Shown here in pieces: positions 1-7,729 of a stretch of DNA of 24,532 nt. Both the position numbers and the translations under genes were made by a program. This DNA is from UBA946 sp031550725 (GTDB taxonomy: Bacteria > Bacillota > Clostridia > Oscillospirales > Ruminococcaceae), in NCBI GenBank assembly GCA_031550725.1, contig JAVBOH010000018.1, forward strand, positions 1 to 24,532, in the 5' to 3' direction. A model generated the notes under the pieces. It saw only the letters and a program-made list of their open reading frames with translations. It was not told where the DNA came from and searched no databases. Numbering within the stretch: the stretch's first letter is position 1; the number at the start of each line of letters is the position of its first letter.

Positions 1-28
1 ACTCATAATTGAACTTGTGACTTTTTTC

Positions 29-56
29 GACGTTATCTTCTCAGTAACGTCTTTTT
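29..56 (+). terminator. Intrinsic terminator of an upstream gene outside the window
   Basis: A 7-bp stem GACGTTA (29-35) pairs with TAACGTC (45-51) around a 9-base loop and is followed by five T residues on the plus strand. It overlaps the 3' end of the minus-strand gene. The T run lies on the plus side only, so it probably ends a plus-strand gene that enters from the left. Confidence 0.5.
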
Positions 57-350
57 GTCATGTGATTTTTTATTTTCATCCATTTCCTTTATTTTCTTTG
101 ATTTTTTTCTTAAATCACTTGACTTCATATAGTAAGTCTCTATAACTTTTAATTTACTAACCTCATATTCAATCAATTCTTCAGGAGTTGGACGAGAACC
201 TTTGCATGGAATTTTAGCCCATTCTGCCTTGATTTGAGGATCTGGATTGGTAAAACCCTCGTCAATAGCTTTCTGCATTTCATTAAGAACTTGTTTTCGG
301 CTTATCCCTTCTTTTTTAGCTATTTTATCAATTATCTTTTTAATATTCAT
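33..350 (-). CDS. Small basic protein resembling the Spo0A C-terminal domain
   Basis: A 105-residue soluble protein with no signal peptide or membrane segment. Residues 1-65 contain IAKKEGISRKQVLNEMQKAI, then a NPDP turn and a PTPEE helix start. This pattern resembles short clostridial proteins annotated as Spo0A C-terminal-domain-like. The Spo0A DNA-binding domain has a comparable helix (KxxTTxSRVERAIRHAI). Residues 80-105 are rich in Lys and Arg. The start is supported by GGAGGG six bases upstream of the ATG and by a consensus sigma-A promoter. It is monocistronic and divergent from the XRE genes. DNA binding is inferred from family likeness and charge; the role is unknown. Confidence 0.65.
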   Translation of the reverse strand: MNIKKIIDKIAKKEGISRKQVLNEMQKAIDEGFTNPDPQIKAEWAKIPCKGSRPTPEELIEYEVSKLKVIETYYMKSSDLRKKSKKIKEMDENKKSHDKKTLLRR

Positions 351-385
351 TGTAACCCTCCGAATAATATTATGGTTTTATTATA

Positions 386-414
386 ATTATAGATTATATA
401 ACTCTAAATGTCAA
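386..414 (-). promoter_or_regulatory. Consensus sigma-A promoter of the 105-aa gene
   Basis: On the minus strand a perfect TTGACA (414-409) and a perfect TATAAT (391-386) are separated by 17 bases, about 35 bases upstream of the start codon at 350. This is the best promoter match in the window and predicts strong expression unless it is repressed. Confidence 0.8.
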
Positions 415-431
415 TAGTGTAAATAACTCTA
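398..431. repeat. Direct repeats in the divergent promoter region, possible XRE operator
   Basis: The 9-base word ATAACTCTA occurs at 398-406 and again at 423-431, a period of 25 bases. The copies flank the -35 box of the leftward promoter. The second lies just before a plus-strand TATAAT (435-440) that precedes the first XRE gene. A repressor bound here could control both directions. That it is an operator is inference. Confidence 0.4.
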
Positions 432-470
432 TATTATAATATAAGTATCAAAAATATTAAGGGTGATTAT

Positions 471-695
471 ATGCATTACACACAACGGATAAGGGATTTA
501 AGGGAAGATAAGGATTTACGTCAGCAGGATATTGCTGATTTATTGAATGTTGGGCAGAAAACTTATTCTGATTATGAGCTTGGTAAGACACGTATTCCTG
601 TTGACAGCATTATTATACTTGCAGAATTTTATAATGTCAGCTTGGATTATATATGTGGAGTCAGTGCTTACAAAAGAAAATATCCAACAAAATGA
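471..695 (+). CDS. Small XRE-family helix-turn-helix regulator
   Basis: A 74-residue protein that is almost entirely one Cro/CI-type helix-turn-helix domain. RIRDLREDKDLRQQDIADLL forms helices 1-2, followed by the recognition helix around QKTYSDYELGKTRIP and the common SLDYICG ending. Such single-domain proteins usually act as dimeric repressors, often of their own promoter. The start has AAGGGTGAT upstream with normal spacing. Its stop codon overlaps the ribosome site (GAGGA, 694-698) of the next XRE gene, so the two are probably one translationally coupled operon. A TATAAT at 435-440 is the likely -10 element; its -35 is weak. Confidence 0.85.
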   Translation: MHYTQRIRDLREDKDLRQQDIADLLNVGQKTYSDYELGKTRIPVDSIIILAEFYNVSLDYICGVSAYKRKYPTK

Positions 696-706
696 GGAAT
701 TAAGTT

Positions 707-1492
707 ATGACAATAAAAATGACTATGGGAGAAAAGCTCAAAGACTTACGTACCGAAAAAGGCTTAACTACAAAAGAAATATGCCTTGAAACAGGCATAT
801 CAGAGGCAGTATATAACGGACTAGAAAATAACATGGGACGAGATACTGGATACAGCAGAATTATAGAACTCGCTAGATTTTATAATGTTCCAACCGATTA
901 TTTGCTTGGGTTTACTGAAAGTCGTATTACTAAAAATATTGAATTAAAGGAACTCGGTTTGAGTGACAAGTCAATTGAGGTGCTACTTAGTAAAAAGCAA
1001 AATAATAGGATTATCAGCGATATGATTGAACATAAAGAATTCTCTAATCTTATTAATTCAGTTGATATTTATGTACGTCAGCTTTCTGCACCTCATATTA
1101 ATACGGTCAATAATATGCTTAAAATTGCTGCGCATGGTATTGAGAATTACTATGCTGATAATAAGCCAAAGCCTGATGGATTTAATGATGGTATTAACTA
1201 TATTAATGAAACTGTTGTGGCAGAAGATGACTTCCTGAGGTTTCGTATTTCTGAACGTTTCAATCAAATACTTCGTGATTTATTTGATTTGTATCAGAAT
1301 AGTGTGAGTTCAGCCATTCCTCAGAAAACCGATTCTATTAATGAGATGACTGGGAATATCCTCGCTGTGCTTGATAAAATTAAGGCTGATGGGATACAGC
1401 TTGATTCTCCTGAGGATGCGATTATGCTTATGATGCAGCAGATGGGGATTTCTGAGAAAGAGATGGAAAAGGAACTGGAGTGGTTGGAATAA
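707..1492 (+). CDS. XRE-family regulator with a long C-terminal domain
   Basis: A 261-residue protein. Residues 7-70 form an XRE helix-turn-helix (GEKLKDLRTEKGLTTKEICL, then PTDYLLGFTE). The remaining 190 residues are predicted mostly helical, open with NIELKELGLSDKSIEVL, and have no recognised catalytic motif. Clostridial regulators of this shape often sit in mobile or accessory regions. The start at 707 is chosen because GAGGA lies 8 bases upstream; a second ATG at 722 lacks a better site. It follows the smaller XRE gene by 11 bases. The effector and targets cannot be read from the sequence; the promoter with direct repeats at 398-431 is a plausible target. Confidence 0.8.
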   Translation: MTIKMTMGEKLKDLRTEKGLTTKEICLETGISEAVYNGLENNMGRDTGYSRIIELARFYNVPTDYLLGFTESRITKNIELKELGLSDKSIEVLLSKKQNNRIISDMIEHKEFSNLINSVDIYVRQLSAPHINTVNNMLKIAAHGIENYYADNKPKPDGFNDGINYINETVVAEDDFLRFRISERFNQILRDLFDLYQNSVSSAIPQKTDSINEMTGNILAVLDKIKADGIQLDSPEDAIMLMMQQMGISEKEMEKELEWLE

Positions 1493-1619
1493 TCTAATGT
1501 CTCTTTGAATTGTTTGAATATGTATGTTAATATATCCATATTATTTATAATAATATTTAAACAACCTCTTGTATATCTACATTTCAATGAAATCACTATG
1601 CGTGTTCCATTAATAGAAC

Positions 1620-1646
1620 AAAAAAGCTCACCACAATAGGTGAGCT
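1620..1646 (-). terminator. Intrinsic terminator, minus strand
   Basis: An 8-bp stem AGCTCACC (1625-1632) / GGTGAGCT (1639-1646) has a 6-base loop and is followed on the minus strand by six T residues. It starts 4 bases after a minus-strand stop codon (1653-1651). This suggests that a real minus-strand gene once ended here. Confidence 0.75.
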
Positions 1647-1650
1647 AATA

Positions 1651-1725
1651 CTATATTACTGGAACTTGAAATTCTTGAAGATGTGCAGAATTTAATTTAA
1701 CATCTAATACAGTTTCATCAGCTTT
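1651..1725 (-). pseudogene. 3' remnant of an unidentified minus-strand gene
   Basis: Read on the minus strand, about 24 codons (DETVLDVKLNSAHLQEFQVP, ending VI) run to a TAG at 1653-1651 and are followed at once by a good intrinsic terminator. The frame differs from that of the ABC-permease fragment that abuts it. The two seem joined at the shared word ATCAAAGCTGA. I do not recognise the protein family. It may be the true 3' end of a gene whose body was replaced or deleted. Confidence 0.35.
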
Positions 1726-1829
1726 GATATGTTTTTACCAATAATCCTAATACACTTCCCATACTTATGTTGCAACAATAAATATGGCAAGTGAACAAAA
1801 TAAGCAGTTACATTCGTTGGAATTGCTGT
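1718..1829 (-). pseudogene. Decayed fragment of an ABC-2 permease gene
   Basis: About 112 bases align closely with 22131-22246, inside the intact ABC-2 permease gene near the right end. The alignment has three one-base gaps and a run of 27 identical bases (1774-1800 versus 22189-22215). In the intact gene this segment encodes roughly residues 123-160, from the segment after IIFDAAIGVN to SISKL. Here the single-base deletions break the frame and both ends stop abruptly. It is a remnant of a related gene, or of a second copy of the same operon, in the same orientation. It cannot encode a functional permease. Confidence 0.8.
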
Positions 1830-2010
1830 AGTTTCATGTGCTGCACCATCGGTTTTGATGTATAAAACTAATCTTGTTTCACTTAAAATCAATAATGTCT
1901 ATGGCATTATAATCATGCTTTCTTTAACTTCTATATTCATGGATGCTTTCTGTAATATTTTATAGGAAACGTGAGTTCTAACTTCTTACTCACAATAGAA
2001 ATAATCTGTA

Positions 2011-2039
2011 TTTACATCTTTGCATTAATGTAGTATAAT
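2011..2039 (+). promoter_or_regulatory. Sigma-A promoter of the first two-component operon
   Basis: TTTACA (2011-2016, five of six consensus bases) and a perfect TATAAT (2034-2039) are separated by 17 bases. The start codon is at 2070, preceded by AAGGAG at 2057-2062. Confidence 0.7.
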
Positions 2040-2069
2040 AAGTTAAAGTAAATTCTAAGGAGATCCGGA

Positions 2070-2741
2070 ATGCAGACTATTCTAATAGCAGAAGATGACA
2101 CCACACTTCGTAAAGGACTTGAATTTGATTTAAAAGCTGAAGGGTATAATATTTGTTCAGCCGAAAACGGTAAAATCGCATTAGATATTCTTTCTAGTAA
2201 TAAAATAGATTTAGCCTTGCTTGATGTCAATATGCCATATATGGATGGATATTCATTATGTAAGCATATTAAATCAAGCATAAATATACCAGTTATATTT
2301 TTAACTGCTCGTGACCTTGAGCAAGATGAACTTCAAGGATTTGAATGTGGAGCTGATGATTATGTTGTAAAGCCTTTTTCTATTGCATTACTTAGAAAAA
2401 GAATAGCTGTAGCATTAAGACGAGGTGCAGTAAAAACTACTTATTCAGATGGCTTTCTTACCATTGATTTTGATACTGTATCTGCTGAAAAAGATGGAGA
2501 AAGCATTGTTTTCACTCCGACGGAATATAAGCTTTTGAAGATTTTTATTAGCAATGCTGGGAATGTTTTGACACGTCAGATATTACTCGAAAAGCTATGG
2601 GATAATGACGGAAATTTTGTTGATGAACATGCATTAACAGTAAACATAAACCGTATTCGTGGTAAAATCGAGGATAATAATCATAAGTACATAAAAACTG
2701 TGTATGGTATGGGCTATATATGGCAAGGTGAAAGGCTATGA
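2070..2741 (+). CDS. OmpR-family response regulator of the decaying ABC module
   Basis: A 223-residue DNA-binding response regulator. The receiver domain (1-115) has the acidic pair D9/D10, phospho-acceptor D52 (LLDVNMP), switch residue T79 and K101 (VVKPF). A winged-helix effector domain follows (about 125-220), with TPTEYKLLKIF, a NINRIRGKI recognition region and the VYGMGYIW ending. The start is supported by AAGGAG seven bases upstream. Its stop overlaps the start of the kinase gene in an ATGA, so the pair is coupled. By context it should control the ATPase/permease genes that follow. It looks intact, but its partner kinase and the permease are both broken, so it may now be an orphan or respond to another kinase. 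Confidence 0.9.
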   Translation: MQTILIAEDDTTLRKGLEFDLKAEGYNICSAENGKIALDILSSNKIDLALLDVNMPYMDGYSLCKHIKSSINIPVIFLTARDLEQDELQGFECGADDYVVKPFSIALLRKRIAVALRRGAVKTTYSDGFLTIDFDTVSAEKDGESIVFTPTEYKLLKIFISNAGNVLTRQILLEKLWDNDGNFVDEHALTVNINRIRGKIEDNNHKYIKTVYGMGYIWQGERL

Positions 2742-3557
2742 TTGTTTTTCTAGTATGCATCATTATTATTTTAGTTGTTGTACTTATTGCAGTAATTCTG
2801 CACTATAAAAAATCCATATCCGGACTCTCAAAAAGTCTTGATAATACGCTTGATGATATGCTTGCAGAAAAGATAGTTGACTTTGATATTGATAAGGAAA
2901 CAATGGAGAGCAAGCTCCATGCAAAACTAAAGCGATTGTATGAAATTCTGAATGACAAAACGAAACAGTCTAAAGCTGACAGAGAACAAATACAGTCGCT
3001 TATTTCTGATATATCTCATCAAGTGAAAACTCCTGTTGCAAACCTTAAAATGTACGGTCAGATTTTGTCTGAACGAAAGCTTTCTGATATTGAACGTGAT
3101 GAATTTCTTTCGCTTTTGAACAATCAGATTAATAAGCTTGATTTTCTTATGCAGGCACTTGTTAAAATATCACGTCTTGAAAAAGGTATTATTTCATTTA
3201 GTCCTGAAAAAACTTTTATACATCAAATTATTGCTGAATGTCTTGCTGATGTAATGCTTAAAGCAGAAGAAAAAAATATTGACATTAATATATCATGCCT
3301 TGAAAATATATATGCAATATGTGATATGAAATGGACAAAGGAAGCTGTTTTCAACATACTTGACAATGCAGTTAAATATACACATCAAGACGGATTGATA
3401 ACTATATTTGCTGAAGTTCGTGAGTATTATACTGTAATAAGCATTAAGGATAATGGCATTGGTATTTCTGAAGCAGAACGAACAAGGTGGATTTATCTAT
3501 GTTAAATCTGAGGTTAACTGTGGTTCAGAGTTCCTTATTTATTTAAGATACGAATAA
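2738..3557 (+). pseudogene. HisKA sensor kinase with a deleted ATP-lid region
   Basis: The open frame runs to 3505 (255 residues). It has one N-terminal membrane helix (1-22), a short juxtamembrane region, a HisKA box with H94 (SDISHQVKTPVANL), an N box with N210 (NILDNAVKYTH) and a G1 box D238-NGIG. After EAERTR the frame reads out of family and stops. In the +1 frame from 3486, codons continue as GGFIYVKSEVNCGSEFLIYL to a stop at 3555-3557, which is the usual kinase C-terminus. The segment normally between them (F box, ATP lid, G2 GxGLGL) is missing, so a deletion removed it and shifted the frame. The protein lacks a complete ATP-binding site and is very probably inactive as a kinase. Confidence 0.85.
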
Positions 3558-3577
3558 TTTTATTAGTTAAATATTGT

Positions 3578-3615
3578 AAAACCTCTCGAAATTGTGATAT
3601 TTTCGAGAGGTTTTT
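3578..3615 (+). terminator. Intrinsic terminator after the broken kinase
   Basis: A perfect stem AACCTCTCGAAA / TTTCGAGAGGTT with an 8-base loop is followed by a T run ending near 3615. It separates the regulator/kinase transcript from the ABC genes. Confidence 0.85.
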
Positions 3616-3641
3616 GTGACATTTAGGGAGTATTATATAAA
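3614..3641 (+). promoter_or_regulatory. Possible promoter of the ATPase/permease pair
   Basis: TTGTGA (3614-3619) and TATAAA (3636-3641) are 16 bases apart, directly after the terminator and about 35 bases before the start at 3675. I found no BceR-type TNACA-N4-TGTAA motif here. The match is moderate. Confidence 0.4.
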
Positions 3642-3674
3642 TATAAGATAAATTAAAATCGGAGGTCATATAAA

Positions 3675-4340
3675 ATGAGTATACTAAAAACAGAAAATTT
3701 AAAGAAATATTATGGCAGTGATGACAGCCTTGTCAAAGCTTTGGATGGTGTTAATTTCACTGTTGAAAAAGGTGAATTTGTTGCAGTTGTTGGAACATCA
3801 GGAAGTGGGAAATCAACGCTTCTTCATATGATGGGTGGACTTGATACTCCGACAAGTGGTGTTATAGAAATTGACGGAAAACAAATTCTTGGTATGTCCG
3901 ACGAGGAGCTTACTATTTTCAGACGACGTCAGATTGGGTTTGTTTTTCAGAACTATAATCTTGTGCCAATGCTTAGTATTTATGAAAATATCGTACTTCC
4001 TATTGAGCTCGATGGCAACAAAGCAGACGACAAATTTGTCAGTGATGTAATAAAAATGCTCCATCTCGAAGATAAGCTTGAACGCTTTCCGAATAATCTA
4101 TCAGGAGGTCAGCAGCAGCGTGCTGCAATTGCAAGAGCACTCGTTTCAAAGCCATCAATTATCCTTGCAGATGAACCAACAGGAAACCTTGACAGCAAAA
4201 CTGGTCAGGAGGTTTTAGGACTTCTAAAACAAAGTGCTGAACAATTCGGACAGACTATCGTCATGATAACACATAACCTTGAAATCGCACAGTTAGCAAA
4301 CAGAATTGTGCGAATTGAGGATGGTAAAATCAAGGAATGA
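3675..4340 (+). CDS. ABC transporter ATPase (LolD/MacB-like) paired with an FtsX permease
   Basis: A 221-residue cytoplasmic ATPase of the family that powers FtsX/MacB-type permeases. Visible motifs are Walker A GTSGSGKST (40-48), Q loop VFQNYN (90-95), signature LSGGQQQR (142-149), Walker B IILADE (162-167), the D loop (NLD) and switch histidine H200. Such units move hydrophobic or peptide substrates out of the membrane rather than importing solutes. GGAGGT eight bases upstream fixes the start. The next gene's ribosome site (GAGGTG, 4339-4344) overlaps this stop codon, so ATPase and permease are coupled. The ATPase looks intact although the permease is interrupted. Confidence 0.9.
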   Translation: MSILKTENLKKYYGSDDSLVKALDGVNFTVEKGEFVAVVGTSGSGKSTLLHMMGGLDTPTSGVIEIDGKQILGMSDEELTIFRRRQIGFVFQNYNLVPMLSIYENIVLPIELDGNKADDKFVSDVIKMLHLEDKLERFPNNLSGGQQQRAAIARALVSKPSIILADEPTGNLDSKTGQEVLGLLKQSAEQFGQTIVMITHNLEIAQLANRIVRIEDGKIKE

Positions 4341-4350
4341 GGTGTCTTAA

Positions 4351-6771
4351 GTGATAAAAAATAACAACAAAAAAATTATAGGCAAGCTTACATTAAGAAA
4401 TCTTAAATCAGGAAAAATGCGCAACATATTTATTATTTTAACTGTTGCACTTTCTGTTACATTATTATCTGGAATAGCATTGTATACAGCTGGAGCTCAA
4501 CAAGTAGTAAACATTATACTAAACAAAATGCAGCATGTTATTTATATGAGGACAAGTCCAGATCAGATTGAACAAATTAGAAATGACGAACGTACAGAGG
4601 ATATACTCATATATAAAAGAGGTAGTTCAATTGAAATAGAAAACTTTATTATCATACCTCAATATATTGCAATGAATTCTAAAATCATATCAACTATTGA
4701 AATTGTAGAGGGTTATTATCCTAAAGAATCAAATGAAATTGTTGTTGAAAAAGCATATATGAACAAAATCGGTAAGACGTCTGTTTTAGGAGAAATCCTC
4801 ACATTTACTTGGCTTGATGGTACTACTGAGGAGTTTGTAATTTCAGGTTTTTTGGATAGTATAGCAACATCAAATATATTCGGTTTGTATTTTTCAGAGG
4901 ATTATGCTTTAAACGGAAGTCAGCTAAAAGATGTTCCTTTCTCATCTGCTATTAGAATTTTTGGTGCAGAAAATATGAGTAAAGATGGTTTTCTTGATGA
5001 GATTCGTGGTATGGGTGCAGAGTATGGAATTGAACGTCCTGATATAAATGAAAACAATGCTTTTGTAAATAAGCTTGGCGTATCAATAACAGAAAGCTTG
5101 GTTATCATCGGCATAGGAATAGCAATTCTTTTTGTAAGTGTACTAGTAATATACAGTATTTTTTATATCTCTGTTACAGGCAGAATAAGACAATTTGGGC
5201 AACTCCGAACTATTGGTATGACATCAAAACAGATTAAAAAAATGATTAATCTTGAGGGACTTTTACTGTGCTTAATGGGTTCACAGATAGGACTTTTAAT
5301 CGGTGGTACGTTTGCTTATTTTATTGAACCAGATGGATTTACATGGATGAATACATTGGTAATCGGTATAATTGTTATAATTGCCGACTTAATTACTGTT
5401 TTGTTTTCAATAAGAAAACCTGCCAAAATTGCTGCATCTGCATCTCCGATTGATATGTCAAAGGTAAGTGGATATACAGTAAATGTCAAGAAATCTAAGC
5501 TCAAAAAACGCAGACTTAATCCAACTGGACTTGCAAAAATAAGCAACGACAGAAACCGTAAAAAATCCACGATGACAATGCTTTCGCTTGGCATCGGAGG
5601 GATTGTTTTTATTGCTGGTGCAACAATGCTGACATCAATGAATGAGGAGGAGTTTTCTCGTCAAAGTGAGTATCGTTTTGGTGAATATGTACTTTACATT
5701 TCAGGTAATGCTATTTAGACAAATGAGCATGGGCTTACTGGAATTCAAAGTGATAATTCCCTTTCTGCTGAGCTGGAAGAAAAAATAAGAGGTATTCATG
5801 GTGTTAAGGATATAATATATACGCAGATGCTTGAGGTTGAATTTGATTATAATAATTATCATTCAAATGACTACTTTCATCCGATAGATAAATCTGATGT
5901 TGAACTTTTGGATACTTATAGACTTAATGGAGATGAATTTAATTATGATCAAATGGTAAAAAATAAGGAAGTCATAATACTAAATAATGAGGTTGCAAAG
6001 GAAATCTATGGATGGGAGTTTAAAGCAGAAGATAAAATAAAAATACGTTGGTATAATGGAACGGAATATTGTGAGGATATTTTTACTGTTGCTGGTGATT
6101 TTAATTCAAATAAGCTAGCAAAAGATGATAATGGACATAAATTCTTTCTTAATTCAGGTTGGTTTTTAGTACCTGATAAGGTAATACAAAACATGATGCC
6201 TGAAGAATTTAATATAAATGATGGATTTATTATTTCAACAGAAAATTATGAAAACAACAACAAAGTAATCACTATTGAATTAGAGAAGTTAGCTGACAAT
6301 AATCCAAATTTAATTCTTCATACCTTGGCAGAAGAAATTGAATATAAGGAAAGCATTTATTCTTCTATGTATGCTATTGTATTTGGATTATCAGCGTTTA
6401 TAATAGGATTTTCATTCATCAATCTTATTAATACACTTGTGTCAAATGCTATGTCACGAAAACAGGAATTTGCTGTTTTGCGTTCGATTGGTATGAGTGA
6501 AAAGCAGCTTTCTAAAATGATAAAAAGTGAGGGTATTATTCTTGCATTTAAGAATATTTTGATAACATTAATTTTTGGCACAGCAATTGGATACTTGCTT
6601 GTATTGTTACTCAATGAAGTTGGTGCTGATTATATGCATTGGAATTTTCCATGGGTTTATCACCTCGGATATGATTTGCTTACCATAATTGTACCAGTTT
6701 TAATTTCTGAAATTATTGTTTTTATTTTAAGGAAGAAATCGTTGGTTGAGAAATTACGTGAGGTTGAATAA
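4351..6771 (+). pseudogene. Two-domain FtsX/MacB-like permease interrupted by an in-frame amber codon
   Basis: One frame of 807 codons runs from GTG 4351 (GAGGTG six bases upstream) to the stop at 6769-6771, broken only by TAG at 5716-5718. Part one (455 residues) has TM1 (26-48), an outer domain, TM2-4 (about 250-275, 301-323, 333-354) with the FtsX signature RIRQFGQLRTIGM, and TM5 (408-430). After the amber the frame resumes without a shift (TNEHGLTGIQ) through a second outer domain and TM6-8 (about 672-697, 728-754, 775-793), with a repeat of the signature (KQEFAVLRSIGM). The 8-TM duplicated architecture is complete only if the stop is read through. The first in-frame ATG after the stop (5827) has no ribosome site. 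This is a recent nonsense mutation, or an assembly error to be ruled out. Confidence 0.85.
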
Positions 6772-6784
6772 AATAAATAAAATG

Positions 6785-6822
6785 TGGCTGTTTGCATGAT
6801 TGAAAATTCATGTAAACAACCA
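6785..6822 (+). terminator. Imperfect hairpin after the permease gene
   Basis: A 15-base arm TGGCTGTTTGCATGA (6785-6799) pairs with TCATGTAAACAACCA (6808-6822), with one mismatch and one G-U pair. There is no strong T run. It may be a weak or decayed terminator ahead of the stronger one at 6899-6937. Confidence 0.4.
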
Positions 6823-6898
6823 TCATTATATCCTAATAACACATTTATTAAATCATACGAATATAAATTGTATATCTCCCTGCAAAATAATAATGACA

Positions 6899-6937
6899 AA
6901 GCTTCATGAATGTAGATGGTACTCATGAAGCTTTTTT
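6899..6937 (+). terminator. Intrinsic terminator before the Bce-type operon
   Basis: An 11-bp perfect stem AAGCTTCATGA (6899-6909) / TCATGAAGCTT (6923-6933) is followed by a six-T run. It ends transcription from the first module before the promoter of the second. Confidence 0.85.
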
Positions 6938-6981
6938 ATTATAAGTTATTTAATTCTAAAATAATATTAAGCTAATAAAAC

Positions 6982-7010
6982 TTGATGAATATCTTAAAAC
7001 ATGGTATAAT
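6982..7010 (+). promoter_or_regulatory. Extended -10 promoter of the Bce-type regulator/kinase operon
   Basis: TTGATG (6982-6987) and TATAAT (7005-7010) are 17 bases apart, with TGG directly before the -10 (extended -10 form). The start codon follows at 7056. Confidence 0.75.
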
Positions 7011-7055
7011 AAACAAAATCATAGCACCGAGTAAAATTAACATTAGGAGAAAGAG

Positions 7056-7727
7056 ATGTATAAGATACTGATAATAGAAGATGACAGGGGTATTTCAGAC
7101 GCTATAAAGGAACAATGTGAACAATGGGATTTTGAGGTACAGTGTATGATGAATTTTCGTAATGTGATGATTGATTTTGGGGAATTTCAACCACATTTAA
7201 TTTTGCTTGATATAACACTGCCATTTTTCAATGGATATCACTGGTGTGGTGAAATACGTAAAATTTCAAAAGTGCCGATTATATTTATTTCGTCTGCAGC
7301 TGATAATATGAATATTGTTATGGCTATGAATATGGGTGCAGATGATTTTATTGCAAAGCCATTTGATTTTAATGTGCTTATGGCTAAAGTACAGGCTATG
7401 CTAAGGCGTACTTATGATTTCGCATCAGCAGTACCAGTGCTTGAGCATAGAGGTGCTTTTCTTAATACTGGTGACAGTACACTCACATATAACAATGAAA
7501 AAATACCGCTCACGAAAAATGAATATCGTATTTTGCTATGCCTTATGGAGAACAAATGCAAGATTGTTAGTCGAGAAAAGCTTATGGAAAGGTTATGGGA
7601 AACCGATTGCTTTGTTGATGAAAACACACTGACAGTAAATATAAATCGCTTGCGTAAAAAGCTTGATAATGCACAGCTTGAAAAATTCATCACCACCAAA
7701 TTCGGCGTTGGATATATTATTGAATAA
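7056..7727 (+). CDS. BceR-type response regulator
   Basis: A 223-residue OmpR-family regulator. The receiver domain has D9/D10, phospho-acceptor D52 (LLDITLP), a serine pair (FISSAAD) at the position where many relatives have Thr, and Lys in IAKPF. The winged helix (about 130-222) includes TKNEYRILLCLM and TVNINRLRKKL. The following gene encodes an intramembrane-sensing kinase and then a Bce-type ABC pair, the standard order for peptide-antibiotic detoxification modules. Its likely target is the TTACA-N4-TGTAA site before the ATPase (8733-8746). AGGAGA five bases upstream supports the start. Confidence 0.9.
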   Translation: MYKILIIEDDRGISDAIKEQCEQWDFEVQCMMNFRNVMIDFGEFQPHLILLDITLPFFNGYHWCGEIRKISKVPIIFISSAADNMNIVMAMNMGADDFIAKPFDFNVLMAKVQAMLRRTYDFASAVPVLEHRGAFLNTGDSTLTYNNEKIPLTKNEYRILLCLMENKCKIVSREKLMERLWETDCFVDENTLTVNINRLRKKLDNAQLEKFITTKFGVGYIIE

Positions 7728-7729
7728 GG

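Larger units (their letters stand above)
1493..2069. other. 577-base gene-poor stretch with gene remnants
   Basis: There is no intact gene here. It holds a small inverted repeat TGTTC/GAACA (1603-1620), a minus-strand terminator (1620-1646), the 3' end of a lost minus-strand reading frame (1651-1725), a decayed ABC-permease fragment (1718-1829), about 180 bases of AT-rich sequence without a recognisable feature, and the promoter of the next operon (2011-2039). The mix of gene pieces suggests past recombination or deletion. Confidence 0.6.

Noticed and set aside
547..789. An 80-codon frame overlapping the two XRE genes
   Set aside because: It is out of frame with two clear helix-turn-helix genes whose ribosome sites and coupling are well placed.
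1704..1892. A 62-codon minus-strand gene
   Set aside because: Most of it is the frame-broken permease fragment. The apparent protein is a by-product of single-base deletions.
3614..3675. A BceR-type operator before the first ABC ATPase
   Set aside because: No TNACA-N4-TGTAA motif is present; only a moderate promoter is visible.
5827..6771. A separate 314-residue permease gene
   Set aside because: It is in the same frame as the upstream permease, with only one TAG between them and sense codons directly after the stop. Its first ATG has no ribosome site. It is the second half of one interrupted gene.
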